Source of the DNA: Streptomyces resistomycificus
Lineage (GTDB): Bacteria; Actinomycetota; Actinomycetes; Streptomycetales; Streptomycetaceae
Assembly: GCF_001514265.1 (NCBI RefSeq)
Contig: NZ_KQ948993.1
Coordinates: 1-64,000 of the forward strand
DNA: 64,000 nt
Reading direction: 5' to 3'
This document shows, one piece after another, positions 43,500 through 51,332 of this stretch. Numbering within the stretch: the stretch's first letter is position 1; every line of letters starts with the position of its first letter. Below the pieces are notes generated by a model. The model saw only the letters and a list, made by a program, of their open reading frames with translations. It was not told the origin of the DNA and searched no databases. Position numbers and translations under genes: made by a program.

Positions 43500-43692
43500 C
43501 CTGCTCCGGCGGCGCGCCCACCGGGCGCGCCGCCAGGGTGTTCGGCCATAGCCCGCCCGGCCCGGACCGGCGAGCCCCAGCCCGGCGAGCCCCGGCCCGG
43601 CGTTGCCACCATGAGGATCACTGCCCGGAGCACACCCCACCCCGAGTTCAACGCGCGTGGATGGCAGGTGACGCCCGGGGTACCCGGGGCGC

Positions 43693-44706
43693 ATGCCACA
43701 CGTGAGCCAGGAACCACGGCTGCCCTCCGCCCGCGGGCCGGTGTCGGCCGCCGTCGCCGAGTATCTGCGGGGCAGCGGGCCGCTGCCGGGCCATGCGGAG
43801 ATCGCGGACGCCGCCGCGTACGGCGACGACCTCCAGCTCGCCCTGTACCTCTGCTACGAGCTGCACTACCGCGGCTTCGACGGCGTCGCCCCGGACCTCG
43901 AGTGGGATCCGGACCTGCTGCGCACCCGGGCCGCTGTGGAAGACCGCTTCCTGTCCGCCCTGCGCGCGGACACCGCCGTACACGAGAGCGTGGACGCCGC
44001 GATCGCGGAACTCCTGGTGGAACCGGTCGACGGCAGCGGCGTCAGCCACTACCTGCGCAAGGAGGGCGAGCTGTGGCAGGTGCGCGAGTACGCGGCCCAG
44101 CGCTCCCTGTACCACCTCAAGGAGGCCGATCCGCACGCCTGGGTGCTGCCGCGCCTGTGGGGCAGGGCCAAGGCGGGAATGGCGGCGGTGGAGTTCGACG
44201 AGTACGGCGGTGGCCGTGCCGACCGGGTGCACGCGAAACTCTTCGCCGACCTGATGACGGACCTGGGCCTGGACACGACGTACGGCCGCTACCTCGACGC
44301 CGCCTGCGCCGAGCTGCTGGCCACGGTGAACCTGATGTCCCTGTTCGGGCTGCACCGGTCCCTTCGGGGCGCGCTGGTGGGCCACTTCGCGGCGGTCGAG
44401 ATCACCTCCTCGCCCGGCTCACGGCGGCTGGCCGAGGCGATGCGACGCACCGGCGCGGGGCCGGCCGCCGAGTTCTTCTACGACGAGCACGTCGAGGCCG
44501 ACGCGGTGCACGAGCAGGTCGTACGCCACGAGGTCATCGGCGGGCTGCTCGCCGAGGAACCACAGCTGGCGGCTGACGTGACCTTCGGGATCGACGCGAC
44601 GGGCCACGTCGAGGACCTGCTGGCCGCCCGCCTGCTCTCGGAGTGGCGGGCCGGGCGGTCCTCCCTGCGGTCTCCCGTTGACATGGAAAGTCCTCATATC
44701 TCCTGA
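43693..44706 (+). CDS. Haem-oxygenase-fold iron-containing redox enzyme
   Basis: A 337-residue all-helical protein of the haem-oxygenase-like diiron group (Haem_oxygenas_2-like). Possible metal-ligand helices are LYLCYELHYRGFDGV (Glu/His), MAAVEFDEYGGGRADRVHAKLFA (Glu, Asp, Glu, His) and EFFYDEHVEADAVHEQVVRHEV (Glu, His, Glu, His). Known members oxidise or cleave amino or fatty acids with O2. The ATG at 43693 opens the gene. Its stop directly abuts the ATG of the methyltransferase gene (zero spacing), so the two are coupled. The reaction is unknown. Confidence 0.85.
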   Translation: MPHVSQEPRLPSARGPVSAAVAEYLRGSGPLPGHAEIADAAAYGDDLQLALYLCYELHYRGFDGVAPDLEWDPDLLRTRAAVEDRFLSALRADTAVHESVDAAIAELLVEPVDGSGVSHYLRKEGELWQVREYAAQRSLYHLKEADPHAWVLPRLWGRAKAGMAAVEFDEYGGGRADRVHAKLFADLMTDLGLDTTYGRYLDAACAELLATVNLMSLFGLHRSLRGALVGHFAAVEITSSPGSRRLAEAMRRTGAGPAAEFFYDEHVEADAVHEQVVRHEVIGGLLAEEPQLAADVTFGIDATGHVEDLLAARLLSEWRAGRSSLRSPVDMESPHIS

Positions 44707-45393
44707 ATGTCGGGGTACCCGGGCCAGGTGAATCCACTGGTACTGCCACTGGTCCTCCCAGGTGTGTACGCCCCGCAGGAGGACACCGCCCTACTGGCCG
44801 GAGCCCTGGCCGAAGAGCCGCTCGGGCCGGGCGCCGACGTCCTCGACGTGGGCACCGGGTCCGGCGCTCTGGCCGTCGAGGCCGCGCGCCGCGGCACCCG
44901 GGTGACCGCGGTGGACGTGTCCTGGCGAGCGGTGTGGACGGCACGGCTGAACGCCCGGCGGGCGGGCGTAGCGGTGAGCATCCGGCGCGGGAACCTCTTC
45001 GAGCCCGTTCAGGACCGGTTGTTCGACCTCATTCTGGCCAATCCGCCGTATGTGCCGGCCCCCATGGGCGTGCGGTTGCCGCGCGGCCGGGCCCGGGCCT
45101 GGGACGCGGGTCGCGACGGGCGTTTCGTGCTGGACCGGATCTGCCGGGAGGCACCCGCCCTGCTGCGGCCCGGCGGCGTCGTCCTGATCGTGCACTCCGC
45201 ACTGAGCGATCCCGGCCGGACGCTGGAGCATCTGCGCTCGGCCGGGATGAAGGCGTCCGTGACCCGGCGGCGGCACATCGCCTTCGGTCCGGTGCTGCGG
45301 TCGCGGGAGGGCTGGCTGCGCGAGCGCGGGCTGCTGTCCCCCGTCGAGGAGAAGGAAGAGCTGGTGGTGGTCCGTGCCGAACTCCCCGTCTGA
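44707..45393 (+). CDS. HemK/MTQ2-like class I methyltransferase
   Basis: A 228-residue SAM methyltransferase. Motif I is VLDVGTGSGALAVEAARRG, followed by VTAVDVSW; the substrate-binding NPPY is in LILANPPYVPAPMG, the hallmark of N5-glutamine and N6-adenine methyltransferases. It lacks the N-terminal helical domain of PrmC, so it resembles HemK2/MTQ2-type proteins that modify a Gln in a protein target. It follows the haem-oxygenase-like gene with no gap and overlaps the CDGSH gene by 20 nt. Confidence 0.87.
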   Translation: MSGYPGQVNPLVLPLVLPGVYAPQEDTALLAGALAEEPLGPGADVLDVGTGSGALAVEAARRGTRVTAVDVSWRAVWTARLNARRAGVAVSIRRGNLFEPVQDRLFDLILANPPYVPAPMGVRLPRGRARAWDAGRDGRFVLDRICREAPALLRPGGVVLIVHSALSDPGRTLEHLRSAGMKASVTRRRHIAFGPVLRSREGWLRERGLLSPVEEKEELVVVRAELPV

Positions 45394-45586
45394 CCGGCCG
45401 CGCCGGATCACCGTGCAGCGCCGGGGCCCCCTGTTGGTGGAGGGCCCGGTGGAGGTGGAGCTGGAGGACGGCACCACGGTCTCCTCCGACCGCTTCCGCG
45501 TGGCGCTGTGCACCTGCCGCCGCAGCCGGCGGTATCCGTGGTGCGACACCAGCCACCGCGACCGGCCGCACCAGCGCGACGCGTGA
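45374..45586 (+). CDS. CDGSH-type iron-sulfur protein
   Basis: A 70-residue protein with one CDGSH box, CTCRRSRRYPWCDTSHRD: Cys-x-Cys-x8-Cys-x3-His, which binds a [2Fe-2S] cluster with one His ligand. The GTG start lies inside the methyltransferase gene (20-nt overlap). A beta-rich N-terminal half precedes the box. Such proteins transfer electrons or clusters; here the likely partner is the diiron-type enzyme two genes upstream. A 14-nt tandem duplication (CGACGCGTGAAGCA, 45578-45605) spans its stop codon. Confidence 0.9.
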   Translation: MPNSPSDRPRRITVQRRGPLLVEGPVEVELEDGTTVSSDRFRVALCTCRRSRRYPWCDTSHRDRPHQRDA

Positions 45587-45754
45587 AGCACGACGCGTGA
45601 AGCACGACGGCGCGCGCATGACCTGAGGGGACGGCGGGCGGCCCCACTCCGCCCGCCGGCCCCCCGGTGCGGGATCACAGGTTCTCGCGAGCAGGGGCGG
45701 CACTCCCCATCTGCGGGCCCCTCGGGACACTCACGGGAACGTGCGATCCCGGTC

Positions 45755-46186
45755 TCAGAAGGTGAAGACGCTGTTCCCGTGGGAGCTCTTCACGCACTCG
45801 TTGGCGAAGGTCCGCTGATACGAGACACGCTGGCCGCGCCAGACGCCGTCCACGGTGACCACCACCGGGTCGTACTCCCTCGTGCACAGGACGTCGTCCC
45901 GGGCCGCGAGGGCGTCGAAGTCCCCGTCGGCGGCACGCAGTTCCGCGCACGCGGAGGCGGCGGCAGGGTGGGTGCCGGAGGGAGTGGGGGCGCAGCTCAG
46001 GGTGACCGCGCGTTCCGGAGTTATGGTGGCGGCGCTGTCGCCGTGACCCGTGGTGAGCACCAGGGCCGAGGGGGCGTAGAGCGAGGCCGGGGTGGCGGGT
46101 TCGGCGAGGGCGGCGCCTGCCAGGGGGCCGCAGACGGCGGTGGCCGTCAGACCCAGAATCGCTGCCCAGCGCGCGGTGTTCCGCAT
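45755..46186 (-). CDS. Secreted SSI-family protease inhibitor (P1 Arg)
   Basis: A 143-residue precursor of a Streptomyces subtilisin inhibitor homologue. The signal peptide (RNTARWAAILGLTATAVCG) ends near ALA. The mature part begins around LYAPSALVLTTGHGDSAA and contains four Cys in SSI positions (SCAPT, ACAEL, LCTREY, ECVKS), two disulfides in the family. The reactive loop is C-T-R-E-Y-D-P: by alignment with SSI (C-P-M-V-Y), P1 is Arg, so it should inhibit trypsin-like as well as subtilisin-like proteases. The ATG at 46186 has AAGGA upstream. The C-terminus VFTF is conserved. Confidence 0.94.
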   Translation of the reverse strand: MRNTARWAAILGLTATAVCGPLAGAALAEPATPASLYAPSALVLTTGHGDSAATITPERAVTLSCAPTPSGTHPAAASACAELRAADGDFDALAARDDVLCTREYDPVVVTVDGVWRGQRVSYQRTFANECVKSSHGNSVFTF

Positions 46187-46505
46187 TGTGTGCATCCTTC
46201 CGCTCGGTTCGACGAGATGTCGGTACGCCGCGATCCGGCTCGATCGGTGCCGGTGCGGCGAGCGCGAGTCTGCCGAGTCCGGCACCGAAACTCACATCGA
46301 CCCCACCGCTTTCAGTAACATTGCGTATTGAATCAGTGGCGTGAAGTAACAGAATTCGAACGCCTCAAGCCTGTAATCGCACGGGTCTTGATCGCGGGAT
46401 CCGGCCGAATGGCCGGTATCCCCTCGCCGGGCAATAGGCCTGAAACATTCCGCTTCAGCCGTGGGCGCACTCCTGCTCCGCCCCTTGCGTTCCCTCTCGA
46501 ACGGA

Positions 46506-46519
46506 GTAATCGTGATTAC
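46506..46519. promoter_or_regulatory. Palindrome abutting the start codon of the RHH-like gene
   Basis: GTAATC-GT-GATTAC ends one base before the ATG at 46520, and GATTACA recurs at 46522-46528 just inside the gene. A single TGTAATC half-site lies at 46372-46378. The position over the ribosome site suggests a repressor site, possibly for the gene's own product. Confidence 0.5.
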
Positions 46520-47071
46520 ATGATTACAACAGAGCAGCGAGAAGAACTGCGCGGCTGGTTCGCCGGCCGCCTGCCGGACGACCTCTTCGAGGCGCTGGTC
46601 GAGGTCACGGCCGACCGCGAGGAGATCACCGTCATCGGCCGCGTCCCGGTCCCCCGGTCCGCCGACGACGTCTCGGACGCCGAGCGGGAGGCGACCGTGC
46701 AAGGGCGCGTCCAGGAGTTCCGGGAGCGCACCCGGGAGACCCGGATCGCCGTGGCACGGGAGGCCGAGCACCGGTTCGGGCGCAAGGTGTCGTGGGGCGT
46801 GGAGTGCGGCGGCCGGCGGGTGCTGTTCACCCATGTGGCGGCGCCCGTGATGACCCGGCTGCGCCAGCCCGAACGCCAGGTCCTCGACACCCTGGTCGCC
46901 GGCGGCGTCGCCCGCAGTCGCAGCGACGCCCTCGCCTGGTGCGTCCGCCTGGTCCAGCGCCACACCGACGACTGGCTCGCCGAACTGCGCGACTCCCTCG
47001 AACACGTCCAGCGGGTCCGCGCGCAGGGACCGGACACCGAGCCCGCGGATTCCACGACGGACACCGAGTGA
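46520..47071 (+). CDS. Uncharacterised protein with C-terminal ribbon-helix-helix-like segment
   Basis: A 183-residue soluble protein. Residues ~1-110 are an alpha/beta region with many charges (WFAGRLPDDLFEALVEVTAD). Residues ~115-165 read VLDTLVAGGVARSRSDALAWCVRLVQRH, very close to the 'LDxLVxxGxxxSRSxAxxxAVRxxL' pattern of ribbon-helix-helix DNA-binding domains. The tail is acidic. GGAG lies 13 nt before the ATG. The palindrome at the start codon fits autoregulation. It is divergent from the SSI gene across 330 bp. No named family is recognised. Confidence 0.7.
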   Translation: MITTEQREELRGWFAGRLPDDLFEALVEVTADREEITVIGRVPVPRSADDVSDAEREATVQGRVQEFRERTRETRIAVAREAEHRFGRKVSWGVECGGRRVLFTHVAAPVMTRLRQPERQVLDTLVAGGVARSRSDALAWCVRLVQRHTDDWLAELRDSLEHVQRVRAQGPDTEPADSTTDTE

Positions 47072-47186
47072 GAGGGGGGCGGATGACGCGGGCCTGACCC
47101 TCCTCGTCCCCGGCGGGCGAGCCCCCGCGTACCGGCCGGTATGGTCGGGGCGACGCGGCTCGGCGAGGAGAGGCGGGGCGGTACGC

Positions 47187-48356
47187 ATGGGCAAGCACTG
47201 GGCGGACTTCCAGTACGAGATCTACCTGAACGGGATGTCGGGCGCCGTACCGCGCCTGCCCACCGATCTGACCCGGCTGGAGGAGCTCACCGAGCAGCGG
47301 CTCGGCCCGGGCCCGGTCGGCTACGTGGCGGGCAGTGCGGGCGACGGCAGTACGGCCCGCGCCAACCGGTCCGCTCTCGAGCGCCGCCGGATCGTGCCCC
47401 GCATGCTGCGGGACGTGCGCGAACGGGACCTGTCCGTCGAGGTGTTGGGCCGCGCCCTGCCCGCGCCGCTGGCTCTCGCGCCGGTCGGGGTGCTGTCCAT
47501 CATGCATCCGCAGGCCGAGCCCGCCGCCGCCCGGGCCGCGGCCGCGCAGGGCGTGCCGTACATCCTGTCGTCGGCGTCCAGCACGCCGATGGAACAGGTC
47601 GCCGAGGCGATGGGGGACGCCGAGCGCTGGTTCCAGCTGTACTGGCCCAAGGACCCCGAGGTGGCCCGGAGTTTCCTGGACCGGGCGAAGGCGGCCGGGT
47701 TCACCGCGCTGGTCGTCACCCTCGACACGCCTCTGCTGTCCTGGCGGCCCCGCGACCTCGACCAGGCGTATCTGCCGTTCCTGCACGGCGTGGGCACCGC
47801 CAACTACTTCTCCGACCCGGCGTTCCAGGCGGGCCTGGCCAAGCCGGTGCACGAGGACCCGAACGCGGCGGTGATGCACTTCGTCGGCATGTTCTCCGAT
47901 CCCGGCAAGACCTGGCCGGACCTAGCGTTCCTGCGGGAGCACTGGGACGGGCCGATCGTCCTCAAAGGCGTGCTGCACCCGGACGACGCACGGTTCGCCG
48001 CCGACGCGGGGATGGACGGCGTGGTGGTCTCCAACCACGGCGGCCGGCAGGTGGCCGGCTCGGTCGCGGCGGCCGACGCGCTGCCACGGGTCGCGGCAGC
48101 GGTCGGCGACCGTCTGACCGTCCTGTTCGACAGCGGCGTCCGCACCGGGGACGACGTCTTCAAGGCCCTGGCTCTCGGAGCCGAGGCGGTACTGCTCGGA
48201 CGGCCCTACGTCTACGGCCTCGGACTCGACGGCCAGGCGGGCGTCGAGCACGTGATCCGCTGTCTGCTCGCGGAGTTGGACCTCACGCTGGCCCTGGCGG
48301 GCCACGCCACCCCGGCGACGGTCGGGCCCGAGGACCTCAACGAGGAGCCCGCCTGA
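47187..48356 (+). CDS. FMN-dependent alpha-hydroxy acid oxidase, lactate 2-monooxygenase type
   Basis: A 389-residue TIM-barrel flavoenzyme of the GOX/LMO family; lactate 2-monooxygenase converts L-lactate and O2 to acetate and CO2. The N-terminus WADFQYEIYLNGMSG matches LMO-type proteins. Active site: VVVSNHGGRQ (catalytic His and substrate-binding Arg), ILKG-type VLKGVLHPDDA (Lys), and the phosphate-binding end VLFDSGVRTGDDVFKALALGA and AVLLGRPYVYGL. The length suits LMO (~390). Related hydroxy-acid oxidases cannot be excluded. Confidence 0.9.
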   Translation: MGKHWADFQYEIYLNGMSGAVPRLPTDLTRLEELTEQRLGPGPVGYVAGSAGDGSTARANRSALERRRIVPRMLRDVRERDLSVEVLGRALPAPLALAPVGVLSIMHPQAEPAAARAAAAQGVPYILSSASSTPMEQVAEAMGDAERWFQLYWPKDPEVARSFLDRAKAAGFTALVVTLDTPLLSWRPRDLDQAYLPFLHGVGTANYFSDPAFQAGLAKPVHEDPNAAVMHFVGMFSDPGKTWPDLAFLREHWDGPIVLKGVLHPDDARFAADAGMDGVVVSNHGGRQVAGSVAAADALPRVAAAVGDRLTVLFDSGVRTGDDVFKALALGAEAVLLGRPYVYGLGLDGQAGVEHVIRCLLAELDLTLALAGHATPATVGPEDLNEEPA

Positions 48357-48381
48357 GCGTCGGGGTGGCGGTTTACACCCC

Positions 48382-50001
48382 CTAGGTCCGGTCGGACAGT
48401 TCCGCCGGCCGGGCGCCGGGGGTCTTCGTCCCGGTGACCGACAGCGAGCCGGGAGTGGCCGTCGAGGCCGGACCGGCCAGCCAGCGCTGCTCGGCGGAGC
48501 CGTCGCGGACCTTGACCACGATGTCGGCACCGGGGTCGCCGGAGGTGGCGGCGAGCGCGAGCTGCTCGTCCCAGCGGGGCAGCAACTCGCCCTGCACGGT
48601 GAGGTCGTAGCGCACGTCGTCGGCGCGCTTCGTCTTCTCGCCGGCGCAGGTACCGAGGACGACCACCCCGGCGTCGGCGTGCGAGTCCAGGCAGAGGTCG
48701 GGGTCCGCCACGCTGCGCAGCAGCCCGTCGCTCTCGTACGACCACTGCTGGGCGGGCGCGGACGAGCAGGCCGCCAGTTCGGTCCCGGCCCCGGACCTCG
48801 GTTCGCCCTCGACGGCGAGGCACAGGTCGGCGTCGATGTTGCGCAGCGTGGTGCGCCCCGGCGCGGTGGGGAGCTGAGCGGTGCCGGAGGAGGCGCCCGG
48901 CGGGGCCTGCGAACCGGCTCCCGGCGCAGCGCCCACGCCGCCGTTGGCGCTGGTGGAGGCGGCGGGGTCGACGCCGTCCTCACCCGACAGACCGGCCACC
49001 AGCACGGTCGCGAGGAGTCCGGCGGAGGCCAGGCCCGCGCCGGTCAGAAGCGTTCGTGAGGAGCGCAGGCCGCGGGGCATGCGGCGGCCCGCGGCGGAAG
49101 GCCCCGGCAGCAGCCGCCGGCGTCCGCCGCCGTGCCGGGCGGAGCCGCGGGTGTCGGACGACTCCTGGCTGCGGCCCGGCCGGGTCTCGAGATAGCTCCC
49201 GGCACCCCAGCCGAGCACCGCCTCGGCGAGCAGTGCTCCCAGACCGCCCTCGAAATGGCTCAGTTGTTCCGCGGCGTTTCGGCAGAAGCGGCACTCCCCC
49301 AGATGCTGCTGGACATCCGGCAGCAGGGCCCCGCCCCGGCGAATCGGCACATCGAGGAGTCGGTTGTAGAAGCGGCAATCCTTGGTCGGCGCGAGTTCCC
49401 GATGGGCGAGTACACAACCCTCGCGGAGTTTTTCACGCGCCTGTTCGAGAGCCGCCGACGCGGTGTCGGTGTCCAGGCCCAGGAGAGCTGCGGGGACTCC
49501 AATACCCTCCGCCTCCACCTCGACGTGCCACAGCAAACACCGGGCGAGTCCGGGAAGGGCGTGGAATGAACGCTCCGCCAACTTGCGATGTTCGGGCGTC
49601 ATCGACTTGGCCGCGCGCATACCGCGGCCCCCGGAGGGTTTCCCCAACTCGGGCAGCAGCCCGGATATCCGGTCCTCGGCCGCCCACTGTCTGGTCAGGT
49701 CCCGTACGGTCACGAGTAAGCGCGGACGCAGCGCCACGGCGGGCTCGCCGAGGGTGAGGCGGTCGAGGACCTGGTGGAAGGCCGCGGCGGTGACCATGGA
49801 GGCGGTCTCCCCCGGGCCGTCGACGCAGATCGCCGCGTACTCGTGGGCGGGCTGCCAGTGCCGCGTCATGAGCAGCGCCACAGACTGGCCGACCTCGACA
49901 TCCGGCCGGCCTCTCAACGCGACGCCGAGGCTTTCGTCCGATTCCTCGGGAACCCCGCCGGGCGGGGGGTAGGCGGGACGAGGGGGGTGGGGGGTGGGCA
50001 C
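48382..50001 (-). CDS. Sigma-like / zinc-finger / TM / ricin-lectin fusion protein (copy 1)
   Basis: A 539-residue single-pass membrane protein. Residues ~20-215 resemble a degenerate ECF sigma factor: region 2-like LLMTRHWQPAHEYAAICVDG ... RPRLLVTVRDLTRQW, and region 4-like FHALPGLARCLLWHVEVEAE ... AALEQAREKLRE. About residue 235 is a zinc-finger HLGECRFC, the anti-sigma ZAS motif. A TM helix lies at ~320-342 (GLASAGLLATVLVAG). The extracytoplasmic part is a ricin-type beta-trefoil (~385-520): LCLAVEGEPRSGAGTEL, QQWSYESDGLLRSVADPDLC. The GTG at 50001 has GAAGGAA 8 nt upstream. It is paralogous to the gene at 61619. Expected role: binding of a sugar outside controls the sigma-like domain inside. 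Confidence 0.85.
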   Translation of the reverse strand: MPTPHPPRPAYPPPGGVPEESDESLGVALRGRPDVEVGQSVALLMTRHWQPAHEYAAICVDGPGETASMVTAAAFHQVLDRLTLGEPAVALRPRLLVTVRDLTRQWAAEDRISGLLPELGKPSGGRGMRAAKSMTPEHRKLAERSFHALPGLARCLLWHVEVEAEGIGVPAALLGLDTDTASAALEQAREKLREGCVLAHRELAPTKDCRFYNRLLDVPIRRGGALLPDVQQHLGECRFCRNAAEQLSHFEGGLGALLAEAVLGWGAGSYLETRPGRSQESSDTRGSARHGGGRRRLLPGPSAAGRRMPRGLRSSRTLLTGAGLASAGLLATVLVAGLSGEDGVDPAASTSANGGVGAAPGAGSQAPPGASSGTAQLPTAPGRTTLRNIDADLCLAVEGEPRSGAGTELAACSSAPAQQWSYESDGLLRSVADPDLCLDSHADAGVVVLGTCAGEKTKRADDVRYDLTVQGELLPRWDEQLALAATSGDPGADIVVKVRDGSAEQRWLAGPASTATPGSLSVTGTKTPGARPAELSDRT

Positions 50002-50513
50002 TGAGCGGGTTCCTTCCCACGCGCGTGGAACACAGAAGTTCTGGTTGCCGGAAAGGAGCCCGGACCGGCGCGTACCTTTCGGGCGTGGGCGTGGGGAGTG
50101 TGAATTCACCGACTTCGTCCGCCCCGGTTCCCCACGGGGTGAATGCGGGCCGGCCCTTACCCCCCACACCGGTTGTTCACCCTTGCACAAGTCACTCACG
50201 ACCAACAAGGCGCCCGGGCAACATCCACATCATTGAAGGAAAGTCAGATTCGGCCGCGGGCCCGGGCGACTCTCCGGGGTTCGTATCGCCTTTCGCTCCC
50301 CGCATGCGCCCCGTGTGAATCACGCGCACACGCCGAAGCGGTACGCACTCTTCCTGCGCACACCTCCGAGCAGTGCACTGGAACCGGCCTTTCCTCGGAG
50401 GCCCCGCGCAGGACTGCGGCTCTCCTGCGCGCAGCAGGCCGCCGGCCCCGTTCCTCCGCCCTCGGCCGGCGGCCCCGGGGTGGGCGGGGGGGGGTGCGAC
50501 GCCCCGGGGAGCG
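50002..50513. other. Gene-free region between fusion gene and toxin gene
   Basis: About 510 bp. It holds the upstream region of the fusion gene including the shared 33-nt element (50178-50210). The remainder has frames without ribosome sites or domains; a G-run (GGGCGGGGGGGG) near 50483 precedes the toxin stop. Confidence 0.5.
50178..50210 (-). promoter_or_regulatory. 33-nt element shared by both fusion genes (copy 1)
   Basis: Plus-strand reading: CACCCTTGCACAAGTCA, nine bases, AACAAGG. It agrees with the element at 63827-63859 in 24 of 33 positions with exact spacing, leaving a variable middle. It lies 176 nt upstream of the GTG. On the coding strand it reads CCTTGTT, nine bases, TGACTTGTGCAAGGGTG, plausible as a promoter with two contact regions. 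Confidence 0.6.
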
Positions 50514-50891
50514 TCAGATCTGCCAGGAGCGCAGCCGGTCGGCCGCGCCGTACACGTCCGTCTTGCCGGAGATCAGGTCACGGGCGAGGTCCACGAGCGC
50601 GCCGTACGGCGGGTCCATGCCGACGCCGCTGACGAACATGTACGCCACCGCCGTCGCGCAGGCGAAGCGGGCGTTGGCCGACGGCAGCGGCTTCAGCAGG
50701 GCCAGGGTGTGCAGCAGCGCGGCGGCCCGCCAGGCCGGGTCGGAGTCCACGCCCAGGCGCGGCGGGTCGACGCGGTGCCGGGCGACGGCGGCGACCAGGG
50801 CGGAGAAGTCGTTGATCGTGGGCTGGTCGGGCAAAACCTCTTCGTGCCGCTGGAGCAGCCAGGGCACGTCGATATGGACGACAGCGACCAT
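50514..50891 (-). CDS. Doc/Fic-family toxin-like protein with altered active site
   Basis: A 125-residue protein with the Doc layout: an N-terminal half, then the Fic-motif helix start KPLPSANARFA, and the C-terminal DPPYGALVDLARDLISGKTDVYGAADRLRSW. Compared with Doc HPFIDANKRTA, the catalytic His is Lys, the acidic residue is Ser, and only P, A-N and R are kept. It is therefore either an inactive or differently acting member, a form widespread in Streptomyces. Three bases separate the antitoxin stop from its ATG, so it is the second gene of a TA-type operon. Confidence 0.78.
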   Translation of the reverse strand: MVAVVHIDVPWLLQRHEEVLPDQPTINDFSALVAAVARHRVDPPRLGVDSDPAWRAAALLHTLALLKPLPSANARFACATAVAYMFVSGVGMDPPYGALVDLARDLISGKTDVYGAADRLRSWQI

Positions 50892-50894
50892 GGG

Positions 50895-51140
50895 TCAGGC
50901 GACCCGCCCCTCGCTCTTGACCGGCGACTCGTCGTCCGGGAAGGCCTCGGCGAACTCGTCGGCATGGGACGCGAAGAAGCGGCGGAACGCCTCCGCGCCC
51001 TCCTGCAGCGCACGGTGCCGGGCGATGTCGGCGGCGGCCGCCTCCCGGACGAGGGCCTTCATGGACGTACCGCGCTCCTTGGCGATCTGCCGCAGGTCCT
51101 CTAGCTCGCGGTCGCTGAACTCCACGTTGAGAGCTGGCAT
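50895..51140 (-). CDS. RHH-type antitoxin of the Doc-like pair
   Basis: An 81-residue protein. The N-terminal ALNVEFSDRELEDLRQIAKERGTSMKALVREA is split into a beta strand (ALNVEF) and two helices, the ribbon-helix-helix pattern of CopG-like antitoxins. The acidic, Phe-rich C-terminal part (EAFRRFFASHADEFAEAFPDD) would bind the toxin. The ATG at 51140 is the natural start. The antitoxin usually represses the operon. Confidence 0.8.
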   Translation of the reverse strand: MPALNVEFSDRELEDLRQIAKERGTSMKALVREAAAADIARHRALQEGAEAFRRFFASHADEFAEAFPDDESPVKSEGRVA

Positions 51141-51332
51141 GCCCCTACGGTACCGCGAGGGTACTTATGCGTAAATACCCGCAGGTCAAGCACACTACTG
51201 TGTGGTACCGACGGCACCGGGAAGCCGGGCCAGGCACCCGCCGGGCGAGAAACCGGAATCGTCTTGGACCACGGCCGGTGAGGGGCTCCATGACCGCGCT
51301 CATGGAGCCCCCGCTACCGCTTGGCCCGGCGG

